Source: Malurus cyaneus samueli (Eukaryota > Chordata > Aves > Passeriformes > Maluridae). Taken from it: DNA of 64,000 nt. The translations under genes were made by a program, and so were the position numbers. How positions within the stretch are numbered: the first letter of the stretch is position 1; each line of letters starts with the position of its first letter. The DNA is taken from the NCBI GenBank assembly GCA_009741485.1, contig CM019215.1, positions 79,653,735-79,717,734 of the forward strand, given 5' to 3'. This document shows, piece after piece, positions 24,902 to 39,204 of this stretch. Under the pieces are notes generated by a model, which worked only from the letters and a program-made list of their open reading frames with translations, searched no databases and was not told the DNA's origin.

Positions 24902-27900
24902 CTATTTCAGATCAAATAAGCCTCCTTCACAAAGAAAAATTAATCTTATTTATTTTGTGTTGAATGGCCAGCAAACACACTGCTTTGGAGAAGGGAATTT
25001 CAATGTTTCTCTAAATAAAGGATAAAAAGAGTCACATTTCAGGGTGGATGTCAGTGAGGGTGACTGCTACATGACTTTTTAATGTGGAGTCTAAGGCTTC
25101 AGAACTAGCTTGCCATGGAGACTGGTGAACCCTTGTTTTGGCACAAAGGAGGAAACAAGAGGAAGAGGCCGAGTTTGCCCCTTTGGGCAACAGCACAAAT
25201 GCATACAAGATAAAAGAGGGCCATGGTCCTGGCCTGTTTTCAAGCTCTGGTGATACTTCACATTGAAATCTCAGAGCAGCTCGTATTATTTTCTCTCAAA
25301 TGATGACTGAAAAGAATGTATTTCTTCCCAAACCAACCTATATCATATAAGGCTGATGTTAGTTGCATTCAAGTTTTAAGAGTTGAATCTTCCTATTAAA
25401 GGTTTCTGCCACTTGGGACCACACATGAGCTACATTAAATTCAGGTTCAAAGCTGGTATAGGTTCATATCTAAGAGATTACAATTACAGTGCTTTCCTTC
25501 CTGCCTTCTTGATATTATAGGTACCAATTTAAATTCATGTCAGCCTGCAACTCAAGCCTTACAGCTCTGAAACCCATGGTGGATTCTGTCAGCACGTCTC
25601 CTGAAAAGGTGAAAAGAAACTGAGTACTTTGATATCTCAGATGAGACATGTCAAGTTCTCCTAGCTACTTATAAACATTTGCATGTTTCTTGTATCTGTT
25701 TTACAAGCAGCAACCATGCATTTTGTCTACAGAAAATGTCAATTGACGACAATATTTTAATTCTTTTCTACTGAGGGAGAAATGTTTAGAGATACATAAA
25801 TCCTAAACTAGATATTTCAAGAATGAATAATAAAATGCTAGCCTTATTTAGAGAAGAATCGGCAGTGCAGGATGTTTTCTTTTAGAAATCTTTGACAAAT
25901 GCCTTGTAACCATAGAAATGATTTCAGAGACAGCAGGAGTAGCTAAAATAGATTAAATTAATGTGCTAGGCTCACTTTCTCACAGCATGTTTCACTGTAA
26001 TTGATTATATTATAACCAAACTAAAATTGTTAATATCAGTGAAGATAGAAGAAAATTAATATTTAATAAACTCTTTTGTTCAGTTGCAATAAATTAACCT
26101 ATTGGAATAAGCTATAATTTGAGATAAGCATTTAATGAATTTTTTCTACCTGGAACACCTTTTCGTGGAACCTGGGAGTATGAAAACAATAAGAAAAAGT
26201 AATTTAACAGAAAAGAATATTTAATTGTTGTTAATTATAACAAACTTGTATTCATTATTTAATTATAAGCATTCAGTAATACGTTTGATTTGAAAAGTAG
26301 ATGTCCCCTGACTAATAATTTAAACTTGATCTTGCTGCTTTGGAGGCACTTTAAATAGATTGGTTTTAGCAGAAACAAATACTTATTTGTCTTCTACTGT
26401 AAAAAGGGACAAAATTAGTCAATAAAAAGCCTGTAATTGTGATTAATGCCTATAGGTGGGCAAAAATCTATGATTCCAGGGAATACAGAAGATATTATTT
26501 GGAGGTAGTCTTAATAGAATAAATTCATATGTGTCCCATACTATAATCAGAGTTGGAATAATCAATAAAATAAATAATTTTGACAGGGTAGATCTAGTGT
26601 CCAATAATAGAAGAAAAATTGGAACACAATATTGGAAAACCTGAGCAGCTGATAAACATAAAAAAAAAAAATATTACCTGGAACATGGTATAAACAACAG
26701 AGGAAGGAATTCAACTTCACACCAGAGAAAAATCAAATTGATACTTTTACTGCTCAGAAAACTATTTCTTATGTTCTTCTTTACATTCTTCTGAATAATT
26801 ACTCATCAATTTAAGGGTTTTTTTTCAGTTTCTTAGAGATACTGTTCTCTATTTGATTTGTCAGTGTAAAATCAAGGAAATAATAAGGCAGACAGAAGCA
26901 AGTAGATGAACAACAAATACGTGCTTTACCAGGTTCCTTGAATTTTTTACCCTTTATTTTGTTTAACAATGCCCACCACAACCCACCCACCTACACATAT
27001 CAGGTTCACATTGCATAAGAATTCTAACTCTTTTGAAAGTTATAAAATGAATTTGTTTATAACTGTTCTAATTTCACACAATTACATATAGCCAAGTAAG
27101 TATTTATGCCAAGACCTGTCTACTGAGAAATGTTGAACCAACACCCAGATGATCAAACAAATACTACCTATAGAAGCTGCCACCATTTCACTAAATTAAC
27201 AATCATATGTGTTTCACCATTAATGAAATCTCTCTGGTTCATTTCCCAAAGCATTTGATTTTTGTACTTAGTTCTGATTCCTTTTTTTCTTTCTTTCCTA
27301 GAAAGACCTCTTTAGCATAGCTCAAATTTTTCATTTTCCCTTCTATTCTGTTGAAAAACAAAAAAACCCGAAATGTTGATTGACTCATTTGATTTGTTTG
27401 TACCTATTTTTGTAAAACAAAGAATTATTTACATCATGTACCACATATGCCTTATAAAACTTTTTAGAAAATATCATCTCTTTGGTGGAAACATTTTACT
27501 GCATACAGAATTTGCATGTGCGGAATTGTCTGCAGACATGTTTTATTCTCTGTTCTTTGTTCTTCACATACATTTAGTCTGTCTCTAGATCAGGACATCC
27601 AGAATAGTTTTTTCTTGCCAAACCTGGGTTTGCACAGTGGTTTGTCCTGTACTAAGATTTTTGTGTTTCAGGTAATGAATGAGGGAAGCAGCCACGCCTA
27701 AGGAAATTGCAGGCTTGATCCAAGAGTATAACAGTTTGTGCAGTCAATCAGAATAAAACCAGCCATACAGAGTGAAGATAAACTATTTATTATGAAGAGC
27801 ATCAAACACAGGTCTGAAGAATTTGCTGCAGTGCTCATGAGAACTATATTTAAAACAATGCATGATTTTGGGTCACTGAATTATGATACAAAAAAATTAG

Positions 27901-30070
27901 TAATTTTAACTGAACAAATTCTGTGATGGGTCAGTGTGGTCTGTAATATACTCGCATAAAGAAAGAAAAATTGTTCAACCAAGTAAGGAAAGTATTCTCT
28001 TCATGAGGATGGAAAATATTCGAGATAAAAGTTGAAGAAAATAGAAGCATTTTTGAGATGGAAGAAGATGTACTGTAGGAGTCAGCAGAGACATGGAATT
28101 TTGCAATAAATTATTTCAGAAATTAAATGAATAAAGGTCTGAGGTTCTGAAAAAAAATGTGAATTTACCACAGAGATGTTCCTTCTGTTTAAATGGACAG
28201 ATTTACAAGTTGGGAAGGCTATTAGTTCTTTGCACTGCCATTTAAACATTTTATGATATAGAAACCTAAGATGGCAGCAAGAAGAAGATTACATCTCTTT
28301 GGATGGGCAAATTACTCGTTGAAAATATTGGAATTCAGCTGACATTTTTTTGTGCTGGTAATTACTAAGAAAGACCTGAACAATCAATATCACAACCACT
28401 CAAAATTCACAGTATGGAAAGAGGATATAAAATGTCAAAGAAATGAAAAACTATGTTATGAAATGTCTACATGAAATGCAATATTCCCAATATTACGGGA
28501 ATTTAAATTAAGAGAAAGAGTAGAAGAGGAGGCAATAAGTCTTAAGATCCTGCTTAGGGCTCCTACACATTTGTTCTTTTTCAATAGGATATGCTTCACT
28601 TGAAGTTAATTAGAAAACTGGGGAAAGCAAAGGAGAGTTATTGATGTGTACAGCATGAGAACATGGAATAATCATGTGAACTCCTTGCCTTTCTGGTGCT
28701 AATGCAAACAAGTATCCATTCAGACTCCAGATAACATTACCAGTAAAAAAAAAAACAAAAAAAACAAAAAAACTCTCACTGAATACTTCTCACAGTACTT
28801 TTAGGGGGGGAAAAGAGTCAGCTACAGAGAAATAAGCAGACAACAGTACATCCCATTGATTCATCTGTGAGCAGCCACCACATCATCCTAAACCTATGAC
28901 CTTCTACATGAAATCAAAAGCATGGCAAATCAGAAATTAGATACTGGCATGATTTTAGTTGGTGAAACACAAATGCCTAAGTGTGTAGCTTATCTGGTAC
29001 TGTCTATTTTTAAATGGCAATTACTGAAAAATTTATACAATCCACCTTTAAATTCCTCTCTGTGGATTGCTCATGGAAGTTCAAAACTACCAGGTTCAAT
29101 ACTTCTGAAAAAAGTTTATTTCTCCTCCCCCAACAAGTGAAATTCTAGTAAAGTTTAATGAGATGTTCATAGTTAGTGACAAAAAATGATTAAATATAAG
29201 AAATGGAAGAGACAGACAGAGAGGTATTTACTCACATTCAGTGTAACTCAGGACTAATTTAGTTTGCAATAAGATGATATAAGCCCTAAAATCAGCTTGT
29301 AAACAGTATTGTTGGAAAAAAAAGTTCCTTCAACTTCATTATTTCAGGTAAGGACTACTTTGTGCCTATGGTCTGTAAGAATGGCAGTCACTTTAGAATT
29401 TCAGAAGTCACTTGAGGACAGAAAGGAAAATTGCAGGGTTAACCATGAAAGAGACCAAATTACCATGGTTGTACAACAGAAGTTATGTGTTAAACTGTCT
29501 TTCGTAATGATTCTGCTCAGTTCCATGTAACATTTTTGTAATACCATGCATCTTTACTGGTACCATTTGCCCTTAGTACAAAAGGTAAGGCAAAGTTTCA
29601 AGAGAAATATTTTCCAAAGATTTGAAGTATTCACAAAAAAATGCTGCAATTTATATTTATGAAAGGGCTTATAAGACTTCCAGTGTGTTGAGTGGCAGTA
29701 CTTTGTACAACGATTCCTTTTAATTTAGCTAGGTCGGTTGTACTTATTTAAAAGGTTCGTGTTTAGAAAAATAATAAAATTAAAAATCCTGTGGAAATAG
29801 AGTTGCATGCAGAGAAGAACCCCTGTAGTACAAATTAAATTTACTACCATTATATAAATAAGGTGGATAATTTAGAAATTTGTATCTGCATGAAATTGCA
29901 TGGAGTTAATTATAAGTCAGAAACTGAGGAAAATAGAGATAATTTACTTATGCTGAAAAAAAAATTTCATTTTAGCAAATAAAGTCCAAAATAATAGGGG
30001 ACTTTTTCTTTGTACTCCTTGAACAATGTTGTTCTATTAATTTATATTGATATGTCCTATCAAGGCAGGA

Positions 30071-30096
30071 TTTTTTTTTTTTTTTTTTTTTTTTTT
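30071..30096. repeat. Poly-T tract, 26 bp
   Basis: Uninterrupted T run between CAAGGCAGGA and GTGGCGCC. Simple repeat. Confidence 0.9.
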
Positions 30097-33000
30097 GTGG
30101 CGCCTCTCAAAGTAAATATTCAAACAAGATTTAAAAAAAAAAAGAGAAGGGAAAACCAGGAAAATGCAATGTAACAAAAGAAAACAAGGTCCTAAAGTGG
30201 AGATGATTGACTAATTGAGAAGTATTTAAGCTGTAAACAGACAGATTCACTAATTTTTGTTTCAAGGGAAACTATTTCTTGAGGTAGGATCAACAAATTA
30301 GATTCAAACACTTCATCTTTTGCCTACATAAAAATGGTGGGTTTCATTTGCACCTTTACATTACCCAAAAGAATTGAAAAGCAATGTAACAAAAGCTGGA
30401 CTGACAACCTGAGAAGAAAATTGTCACTCTTCCAGCAAAAATTGGAACAGAGAGAGCCTGATTTCTCCTTTCACATTTATTTGTGGGGATGGTGACAAGC
30501 CGTGTTTTTTGGTGCTGTTTCTGCCACCTGACAAGATTGCAGGTGTTAGAGTTTGTCATTATTGGTGATTGCAGTCAGGTCCTGGAAGTGTTTGGATGTG
30601 TATAGAGCGTGGTTCGTAACCTTGTTCTGTCAGTCATTGGCCTTCAGCTGCGGGAGGTGTTAAGAAAACAGAGCTCTGTTATTAGGGGTGAGCTCAGCTT
30701 TGTTTTAGGCAATGTTTCATGGCATCAAAGATGGGGGAAATAAAGACTGTCACTGTTTCTGGTGCTAGAAGGTTTAGAATGTTAATACTTATGCAGTTTG
30801 AATAGTTCATGGTTCTCAAAAGTATTTCAAGAACAATTGATGGAAAATTCAGTGAATTGAAAGAGAAGGGTTGGGTCTTTATGCACTGTTCACACAATAT
30901 GTTGAGTTTCAATTTAAGAAAAGACAATCAAAACAATAGAGATAAGTTTTCCATAAATGGAAAGAGGGCATATTTCCATTTAGATATGAAAGTCATAAAT
31001 GTTGGGCTCTGCTTCAGTTAATCAGACTAACTCATCATTGTTTACCAGAGAACAAAAGTAAAATGTAAGCTTGAAGAACACTTTCCTCTGTGCAAAATTA
31101 CAGAAAAGTTTGCATACTGGATAAAATACTTGAAGTGAAAGAAAAAATATTCTTTCTCATGACCTAAATTGTCTTTGAGAATGCTTTTGATTCACCATCC
31201 CTCAACCCGGGTAAGTACTTATGGTCCATTAGGGTATGTGGAATTCATGATGATGTAAAACTCCTTTTAATGCCTTTGGAGGATGAACATTTTTAAAGTT
31301 AGCATATGCCATTAGCTATGTGTCATTTATCTGTGTAAGCCTTTGATAGTTTATAGTCAGCTGTAGTTTCATGTTGTCAGAATTGAGTAAAGTTAAGCTG
31401 CTTTTGGTAAGTGGAAGGTGAAGAACAGGAGGAGGGAAGAAAGGACTGTGAGGTTTCAGCTTATCACAGGTTGGAACACAGCTGGACTGTCCAACAGCTG
31501 GAATCAGAAATCTGAAGCATTCTTGGGATTCCTTTTTTTATGTTTAATATACTGATTTAACATTCTTTAAATATTTTGAGAGCACTTTTGGAACTTTTAT
31601 GACAGACTGACTGTCTTAGCAATTTTTAAATATGGTTTTTGTGTATGCTGTAAATGATCAAGGAACTCTTTAAAAGTGATAGAAAACAGTACAGGATTTA
31701 TAATAGAAAATTGCTTCTTAAACCACAGAGTGAATATTTTTTCGCCAAGAACAGTTTCCATAATTTAAAAAAAAAATGTTAAACTTCAGTAGTTTGACAT
31801 ATTTGGGTGATGATCTGCAACTAAGTTTGAGTGGCAAACATGCTGTCACTAGAAAAATAAATGAATATAAGTCTTCACTTTGAAGAGCAAATCATGTTCT
31901 TTTTAATGAAGGGGAGATGAATAAAAACAAAGAAAAAAACCCATGTATATCACAATGGTGATCTGTGGAAGGTAGAGGTTGTTTTCTGTAAACTCTAAGC
32001 AGAAATGAAAGAGAGGCTGTAAATGCCGCCTTTTGCACCCATCTCCAGCTTCTCATGAAAGCAAGGTTTCCACCTCCACACAATATTGACATTAAAATGA
32101 AATGAGATTATATATACTTATTTGTATACATTTAATCCTAATTTATATACATAAGCTTTGTCCTATAGTAAATTATAACTCAAATTGAATATACAGTCTC
32201 CATATTCCTACCACTGTGATGTTAACTCTGAATATGAAAAAAAAAAAAAAGAAAATAATTACAACTCCTCTGTAATATTTCAGTCTTTCTGAATTAACCA
32301 TGAGTTGTAAACAGAATAAATCAGCTCTTATCTTACAAAAATGTAGCTCTTCTAAAGGTCTATGATATTAAAAATGCATGGTTTTGTTAATTTTAGGGAA
32401 AGTAATGTTCTGGTTTTGTTTTTCTTCCTGGCATTCATAATCATTACACATTTTCTGACTTCTTAGCTGAGATAATAAATTATTCGATAATTGCTAGAAC
32501 TTCACTCTCTTGGCATAGATAATCAAACCTCCATCACGGAAAGAAGAAGGAGCCCAAACACCAGAATACCTTTCAGGGAAAATTCAACAATTGGAAGGTT
32601 AGCTTGGCTCCAAGATTAAGTTGAAAGCTAAAATTTTAAAATGTTTTCTTAAAAGAACAATAGAAAACAAAAACATTAAAACAATTGCTTTACACATATA
32701 AAATATGAATACTTCTTTAATATATTAATATAATTTAATAAATTTATCATAACAAGAAGTGAATTTAATGCCAGCAATGAAATTATACAATTTTATAAAC
32801 ACATGAATAGAATTATGGCACAATATTTTGAAAAAGCCTTCTTGAGTGGAAAACAGTACAAATTGTGTCACTAGGGAAAGCTTGTTTCAACTTTCTCGTG
32901 TAATCTTATTTTCAATGGTCCCTTCCTGCAACAGGAAATGTAAGCCTTCTTTTCTGGCTGTAAATTTGGCTTCTGACCCAGCATTTCCTCTGAGACTGGT

Positions 33001-33270
33001 CCCAGCAGGTGCCCTGTGCTTCCACTTAGGCAGGGATTGACACCACAAGTACCCCAGCCGGTTATGAAGAGCAAACACTTCAGCCCTGCTTCACTTCACC
33101 AACTGAGTGAAGACCTTTCTTGCAAGTGAGCAATAAAGACAGGAAGCTTTTTGCCCTAGAGAGTCCTCTTTTGAAGCCTCCAAGGTCCAAACTTGGTGAC
33201 TTCCCTTTCCCCAAGCATGACAGCAGTTTAAATCTCAGATTCACCTCTCCTTTGTAGATATCCTCTTAAG

Positions 33271-33345
33271 GAAAAAAAAAAAAAGGACATACCAACATAA
33301 AAAGAAAAAAAAAAAAAAAAAGAAAAAAAAAACAAAAAGAAAAAA
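33271..33345. repeat. A-rich tract
   Basis: Several A runs with G and C interruptions. The Phe-rich minus-strand frames at 33228-33477 read through it and are artefacts. Confidence 0.85.
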
Positions 33346-34145
33346 TAAGCTGATGAAACCTGCTCTTCTTTCTGAACTAAAGAGAATTGTTTTTGTAGGA
33401 AGCGTGTAGATACATTTCTCAGCAGAGTTTTCATGAAGCCCACCTAAGATGGTGTACCAGAACAAGAGGAGGAGCAAAACAAATCCAGCCAGACTTTCTC
33501 TTTGCTGAAAGAAAGAAGAAACCTACACTTTTATCTGCATTAGGGGTGTGCTGTTTTCAAAGGGATGCTCAGGGGTATAGTTGGAGAACTTCCATTAACA
33601 TCACTGGGAGCTGAGAGACTTTTTCTTTGTGCTCTGCTTTGAAAGCAGACCTCTTTGTGTCATGGGCACAGACACTTACATAAATGGTCTCTCCCTCCTT
33701 GTCACTTGCTTTCTTTTTACTATAATAATGATTGCTAAACAAACAGGCTTTTGATTATGATCAGCAAGGAAAATTTAGCTGGTCCCTTCAGGCAGTGAAA
33801 AATAGCATACAATGTTAATTAGCGTCAGAGTGCCCAGCTTTCACAATAGCAACTATTAAAAAGATGTTATAAAAAAGTATCTCTTGAATCCTATATACTG
33901 CAAAAATTCACCGTAAAAGAAAACAGAGTGATTAAAAATGGAACAGTGGAAAAAATAGAAATTAAAATATTTTAAGTATTCTTTCAAAGCAGATGAAAGC
34001 TCCTTTTGTATTGTAAATGTCTCTTAATTAAAAAACAACATTTAATAATAAAGTTAGGTGAAGCTTATCTTACTGGTATTTGTCTAGGGATAATTAACAC
34101 TAGCTAAATTTATTTTTTTTTTAAGTCCTGCTAACAATAACATAA

Positions 34146-34186
34146 GAATAAGAACATCTACAAAAAATAACAATAAGAACATCTAC
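34146..34186. repeat. Short tandem duplication
   Basis: AATAAGAACATCTACA occurs twice, about 25 bp apart, with matching flanks. A local slippage duplication. Confidence 0.8.
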
Positions 34187-34406
34187 ATCTCAAGAATGTA
34201 GATGGAAGGTTAAAATTTTGTTTGTCCCTCAGATGAAACTGCAATTTACATTTCTCTATTCCTGAAAATTTTGCTGGTTTACAAAAAAAGATTTTAAAGG
34301 CAATAATCAATTCACTGATGGTATTCCTTCACAGCAATCCTAGTCAATTAGGTCACTGTGACTTGGAGAGCAGCAAATAGCTGGGATAATTCCACTTTCC
34401 TTGCAG

Positions 34407-34652
34407 GTGAACGATGAGCTGAGGAAAGAGGCCATGAATCAGCTCATCATTGGTATCTGCCAGGGCTGCTCTGCTCCTGGTGACACGGGGTCTCATAAAC
34501 AGCAAGAGCTTGCAACAACGCTTCATGCAGCATGGAAAAAAAACAGCCATGATGGAAATCCAAGTGTCAGAATGTGCTGGGCTATTTCAGTAGCTGGCAA
34601 GGACCTACAATACCAGGAAGACATAGCAGCCCAGGAGGATTGTCATATATAG
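34407..34652 (+). other. Possible exon-like open block with hairpin
   Basis: A pyrimidine-rich TTCCACTTTCCTTGCAG (AG at 34405-34406) resembles a splice acceptor. It is followed by an 81-codon open frame starting VNDELRKEAMNQLI and ending at TAG (34650-34652). The frame has no ATG at its start and no recognised family, and no AATAAA lies immediately downstream. The opposite strand is also open over 34353-34550, which weakens a coding reading. The start of the block contains a hairpin: GATGAGCTGA at 34413-34422 and TCAGCTCATC at 34439-34448, with a 16-nt loop. It could be a terminal exon of a non-coding transcript or chance. Confidence 0.15.
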
Positions 34653-35917
34653 GTTATTCTTTATGTATACAGTGATGTCTTACAAAAATTCAAAACAATG
34701 TAATCGATGAATTTATTCTCATCTCTACCAAGGGAAGAACTGATTAACAAGACTGCAGAAAAAAAAAGAAAAAATGAGCTACATGGGAAATTAGAATAGC
34801 AGCTGTACTTCCTGCAAACCATTTCAGAGCATTTCTGAGTTCTTTTTTTTTTTTTAATGACATGAGGGTTATTTCAAAAATGTAACCAATCTAGAATAAA
34901 AAGAATAAAACCAAAAATGCTTTAAAGAACAATTTTCACAGAAATACTCTTTCATATGTTTCTCACTAAAAGACATCTACTGTGCAGTAAAATATGACAC
35001 TCAACTTTCAGCAATGGTTTCCAGAAAACCAATCATGTTTTTCTGAATTAAATAATTCTACATGAAAAAAATAGTCAAGCAAAAAGATAATAACCACTCA
35101 AGAGAGAGAATACTTCAAAAACTAGAGATAAAATTATCTCATAAAAGTCCCATCACATGTGACAGGTGTAAATCGCTTTCTATCATCAGCCTAGGGTTTA
35201 ATTTCAAAATGTATTTATGGCCATCCAGAGATGCAATTGTAAAGCTGAAACATTTAATCACATGATTGAGCTGGGATTTTTACTCCACAAAATGCAGTGA
35301 CCAATTTCAATTAACATTCAGTTCAGGCGTTTCGTCTTAATCCCACAAAGGTTTCAAAGCTCCTTTAAACAAACAAACAAACAAGAACACAAATATAGAT
35401 GTTGAATCCTAAGAATAAGACTCGTCAGCATTTTTCAAATTTAAAACTCAAATTAAATTTTTCATTTGAAGTGTGCATGTGGGGAATGGTTTATAGCTCT
35501 TTCTGATTAGAATATCAGAAAACTCTTACTCTTTCCCACTCTTTCTAACTAATATATTCTCTCACTGGAGACTTTAAGGACTTTGGCTTCATTTCAAAGC
35601 AAAGAGTGAATGTGCCCTTGAAAACCTTAAATCAAATTCTTTTAAAAGAGGAAGGCAGAAAGGCAAGTACAAAAGAAGGGGGAATTCAGCAAATGTGGTA
35701 ATTTTTCACAATTTTCAAAGAAAGTACTAAGGTTTGCAATGAAACCAAACAAATAATCCAGAGAAAACATGTTTTACATATTAGCTTTACCTCCATAAAG
35801 CTTAATAGATTTGTTTCTGTTTCTCTCAAACTCCTCTCAAGATAACACCATTTTCATTATTTATAGGAAAACCATGGAAGTCTTCCCTAAATTAGATTTG
35901 AATTCCAAATATAGTTA

Positions 35918-35954
35918 ACAAAAAAACAAACAAACAAACAAACAAAAAAAAAAA
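35918..35954. repeat. (CAAA)n/A-rich microsatellite
   Basis: Several CAAA units flanked by A runs. Simple repeat. Confidence 0.9.
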
Positions 35955-36744
35955 GTCGGCCTCTGCTTCTGTAGCTCTTTATTTCTATTGTATACTTAAG
36001 GCTCAAAACCATTCTAGTTTCCCCTCAGAAAACCTTTCCTCCAATCCTCTGTTGAATGAGAGAAGCAATTGTGCCATGACATTTCCATAAACCTAGAGTG
36101 AGATGCATGAGACCACCAAAGGTCTGCAGGGAAAAGAAGGTTATGTTACAGGTCTGGAAAGGCTTCTTAAATCTTGCCTGTTTTTTACTGTGACTATTGA
36201 GGATCAGAAAATTCTCCAGTATTTGGTAAGATTTTTGTGACATTTATGTAATTAAGATCCCTCTCATTCTATTTTGTTTCTACAGAGAACAGTAATCCAT
36301 CTCACTACATTTGCTTGACCAAGAAAACAGATCGAACCAATCAAAAAAATAGTTATAAGCAATATTTTGAAGACCTACATTCTGCTGGTAATTCTGTCTT
36401 CAGATCATTGTAAATTATTCTAATAACTCCTTACTACCTTAGTTATACCAGTAGAAAAAATGCTCCGGAGTAGGGTTGATTTTTTTCAGTTCAGTATCCT
36501 GCTTTGGAGGGCAAAAACTCCAGATATTGCAAAGAGTTCTAGAAAACAGAATTAGATAGTCAACCCACCTTAAATCAAAGGTAGAGAATTTTTGTTCTAA
36601 AAAACGAAGCTTTAGAGTCACTTGTTGGCATTGATATAGAATTTACAGGGATACATATGAGAATAAAAGGGAAAATTAAATTGTGATTTCACAGCTCTTG
36701 CATTAAGGAAGAAAAGAGGAGGCGATTTTTCCACTCTGAGCTGC

Positions 36745-37250
36745 CGTGACTTTAAGTACAGTGTGTAGTTTTGAACACCACAACATTAGAAAGATACAAA
36801 GCTATTGGAGGGTCCAAAGGAGATTTTTACAAATGTGGTGAAGGGTCTGGAGAGGAAGCCGTATGAAGAGTGTCTGAGGTCACTTGGGCTGCTCAGCCTG
36901 GGGGAGACTGAGGGGAGACCCCATTGCTGTTAAAACTTCCTTATGAGGGGAAGAGTGGGGGCAGGCACTGATCTATTCTCTCTGGTGACAAATGACAGGA
37001 CCCAAGGGAATGGCCTGAAGCTGTGGCAGGGGAGATTTAGGTTGGATTTTAAGGAAAGGTTCTTCATCCAAAGAGAACTGGAACAAGGCACTGAACAGGA
37101 TCCCCAGTGAAGTGGTCATGGTACCAAGCCTGACAGAGTATGGAAAATGCTGTCAGACATATGGTGTGATTTTTGGGGCTGTCTTGTGGAGGCCTAGGAG
37201 CTGAACTTCCATTATCTCTGTGGGACCTTTAAAACTTGGAATAGTCTCTG
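36745..37250 (+). mobile_element. CR1 3' fragment
   Basis: Corresponds to the CR1 ORF2 C-terminus and 3' UTR. Landmarks in order: AAGCTATTGGAGGGTCCAAA (near 36800), GGTGAAGGGTCTGGAGAGG and AGCCGTATGAAGAGTGTC (36838-36878), GACTGAGGGGAGACCCCATT (36907), CAGGACCCAAGGGAATGGCC (36996), GATTTAGGTTGGATTTTAAGG, CCAAGCCTGACAGAGT, and GGGACCTTTAAAACTTGG (about 37220). Small indels break the reading frame. It matches a different CR1 subfamily from the 5310 copy by eye (different C-terminal wording). The ATTCTATG tail is not preserved. Confidence 0.88.
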
Positions 37251-39204
37251 ATTTTTTTTTAAATATTTCTGTGTTCTGTTACATTCTTAAGTACCCTCAT
37301 GTTTAATATCACTAATTTGAAGGCAGCATTTTTCTATTTCTTTATCAAAAAAATTTGTGTTTTAGAAAAGTTAACATCTTGTAGTTCAATGACATGTAAA
37401 TTAGCATGCATGGGTGAATTTATCCTGTTGCATATGGAAAATGAAATTAGTATTTACAGACTTCTAAATTGACCCCAGACACAATGGACTACAACACTCA
37501 AAACAAATTTGCCAACACATGCTTAAAAGCTTTTGAGGGATCATCTGCAGAGTGCAGGGGTAGGTCTTTAAAATTCTTTGCTTGAAAACAGTGCTTGACC
37601 ATGCTAAGAGCCCCACAGAGACCTGGAAATACAGATTGCCCTGCTTTCTCAAGATTTGCATTTTAAGATGTATGTTTCTTTCCTTCTGTGGCAAGAAAGG
37701 ATTATATTCCTCATTGTGACTCTGAATTCCCAACTACCAGCAGAGACCTCAAAGTTCCCTGCCTGCTTCTAACTTGAGTGTGATCCCCTAATTCTAGATT
37801 GTTCCCATGAGTCATTCCTGAGCTACGCGGACAGTGAAAGCCCTAGGATGTAGCTGGAACAAGATCTATAGCTCATGTGTATTTCTATTTAAAGGAACAT
37901 ATGTTGGAGATGACAACATCTTTCAGGAGAAGGAACAGTCAGAATCAAATGATTCCTTGCTCTTGAGGAAATTTAGCTTATCCATGAAACAGGATCCAAC
38001 AAGACCATAGAAACAAGATCCTTAAGAACATACACAAACCTGTTATAAAACTGTACTAAAGCTAGTGCAGAGACAAGACTATCACAGGCAGTTCTTAGCT
38101 AATAATTGCAAACTATTATTACCCGAAATATCTGGTTTAGCCTGTTTTATACAGGGTTAAGTAGTTTGAAGGAAAAGACATTTAAAAATAATATTTAATT
38201 GTTTCTTCTTTCTCAGTCCACATTTCTTTTGCAGAGCTGTCTCTGAAAGACTATTTAATGATAGTTTCTACTGCATCAAAGCTGTTTTACCTTAAGAAGA
38301 AAATTATTGATTAGGCTGAAGTAGTATGGAAGCATATTTACACCATATTTAGCAATGCATGTGACATCCAATTTCAAAATACCATTGGATGGGTTTACTA
38401 AACATGTATAAATGACTGAAGGTCAGCTTTTCTAGTTAGATTTTCCCTTGGTAAGAATCACATTTACATTGCAATAATTTTATTAGACAGTCGAGCAATT
38501 GGAAGGAGTGAACCCCTTTTGTATTTTATTGGGTATTTTCAAATCCATTTCTGGAAAAGAAGACAGAATCACTGAAGTATTTGGCATAAGGGAAAAGAAG
38601 TGGAAAAATTAAAAAAGAAAACATATCCAAGAAATATTCTCTGTTTGTGTTGCTAAGTTTTTGGTTGGTTGGTTTGCCAATTGGTTGTTGTTGAGGGCTT
38701 TTTTTAGTATATTAATATTAACACCGACTAAACTGTGTCTTAAAAGACGTAAGCACAGAATACAAAACAAGCAAGCAAACAAAACCAAACAAAACAGCCC
38801 TGCAAACTGTTATTTCAGAGAAACAACTAGAGTATAAAAGTTTCATGTATAACTTTAAATTGCTTTCCCTTTCACTCCCTTGCAGCTGGTATATGTTAGT
38901 ATTCTGCAGGTTAGTAACTTTAACATCACACAATATATCCAGCTAATGAGATTGCAAGAACATTGTGCTCCTCCATCATTTTCTTATCAGTGACAGTCAG
39001 TCCATTAGAAGCTGTAACCCTGAGAAGTGAACTCCAGTCTCAAACTTTTTGCATTCTGAAATGGTTTTCCCTAGGCTGTTAATAGATAAGATGGATGCAA
39101 CATTTTGTGACAGTTCAAGATACTCGGCCTCCAAGAACTGCTCTGAAACCAACAACAGATCCATTATCTCCTTTTAGGAAAGGTTTTTTTAATCCAGTAC
39201 AATT
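37251..39204. other. AT-rich non-coding DNA, no gene seen
   Basis: Unique-looking sequence. The 89-codon minus frame at 37464-37733 is unsupported. GGTTGGTTGG-type and CAAAC-type short repeats occur near 38670 and 38765. Confidence 0.65.

Larger units (their letters stand above)
24902..36744. other. AT-rich non-coding DNA, no gene seen
   Basis: The longest repeat-poor stretch of the window. Simple runs lie at 28745-28775 (A/C), 30071-30096 (26 T), 32238-32252 (A), 33271-33345 (A-rich) and 35918-35954 (CAAA units). Frames of 60-83 codons are scattered on both strands without recognisable domains. A possible exon-like block at 34407-34652 is listed separately. The rest has no support for genes. 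Confidence 0.65.

Noticed and set aside
25114..25215. Short frame with a good start context (GCCATGG)
   Set aside because: Only about 33 codons, no recognisable protein, no flanking support.
32846..33150. Possible 3' UTR or LTR because of AATAAAG near 33132
   Set aside because: No TATA at a suitable distance, no TG...CA ends, no recognisable upstream coding sequence.
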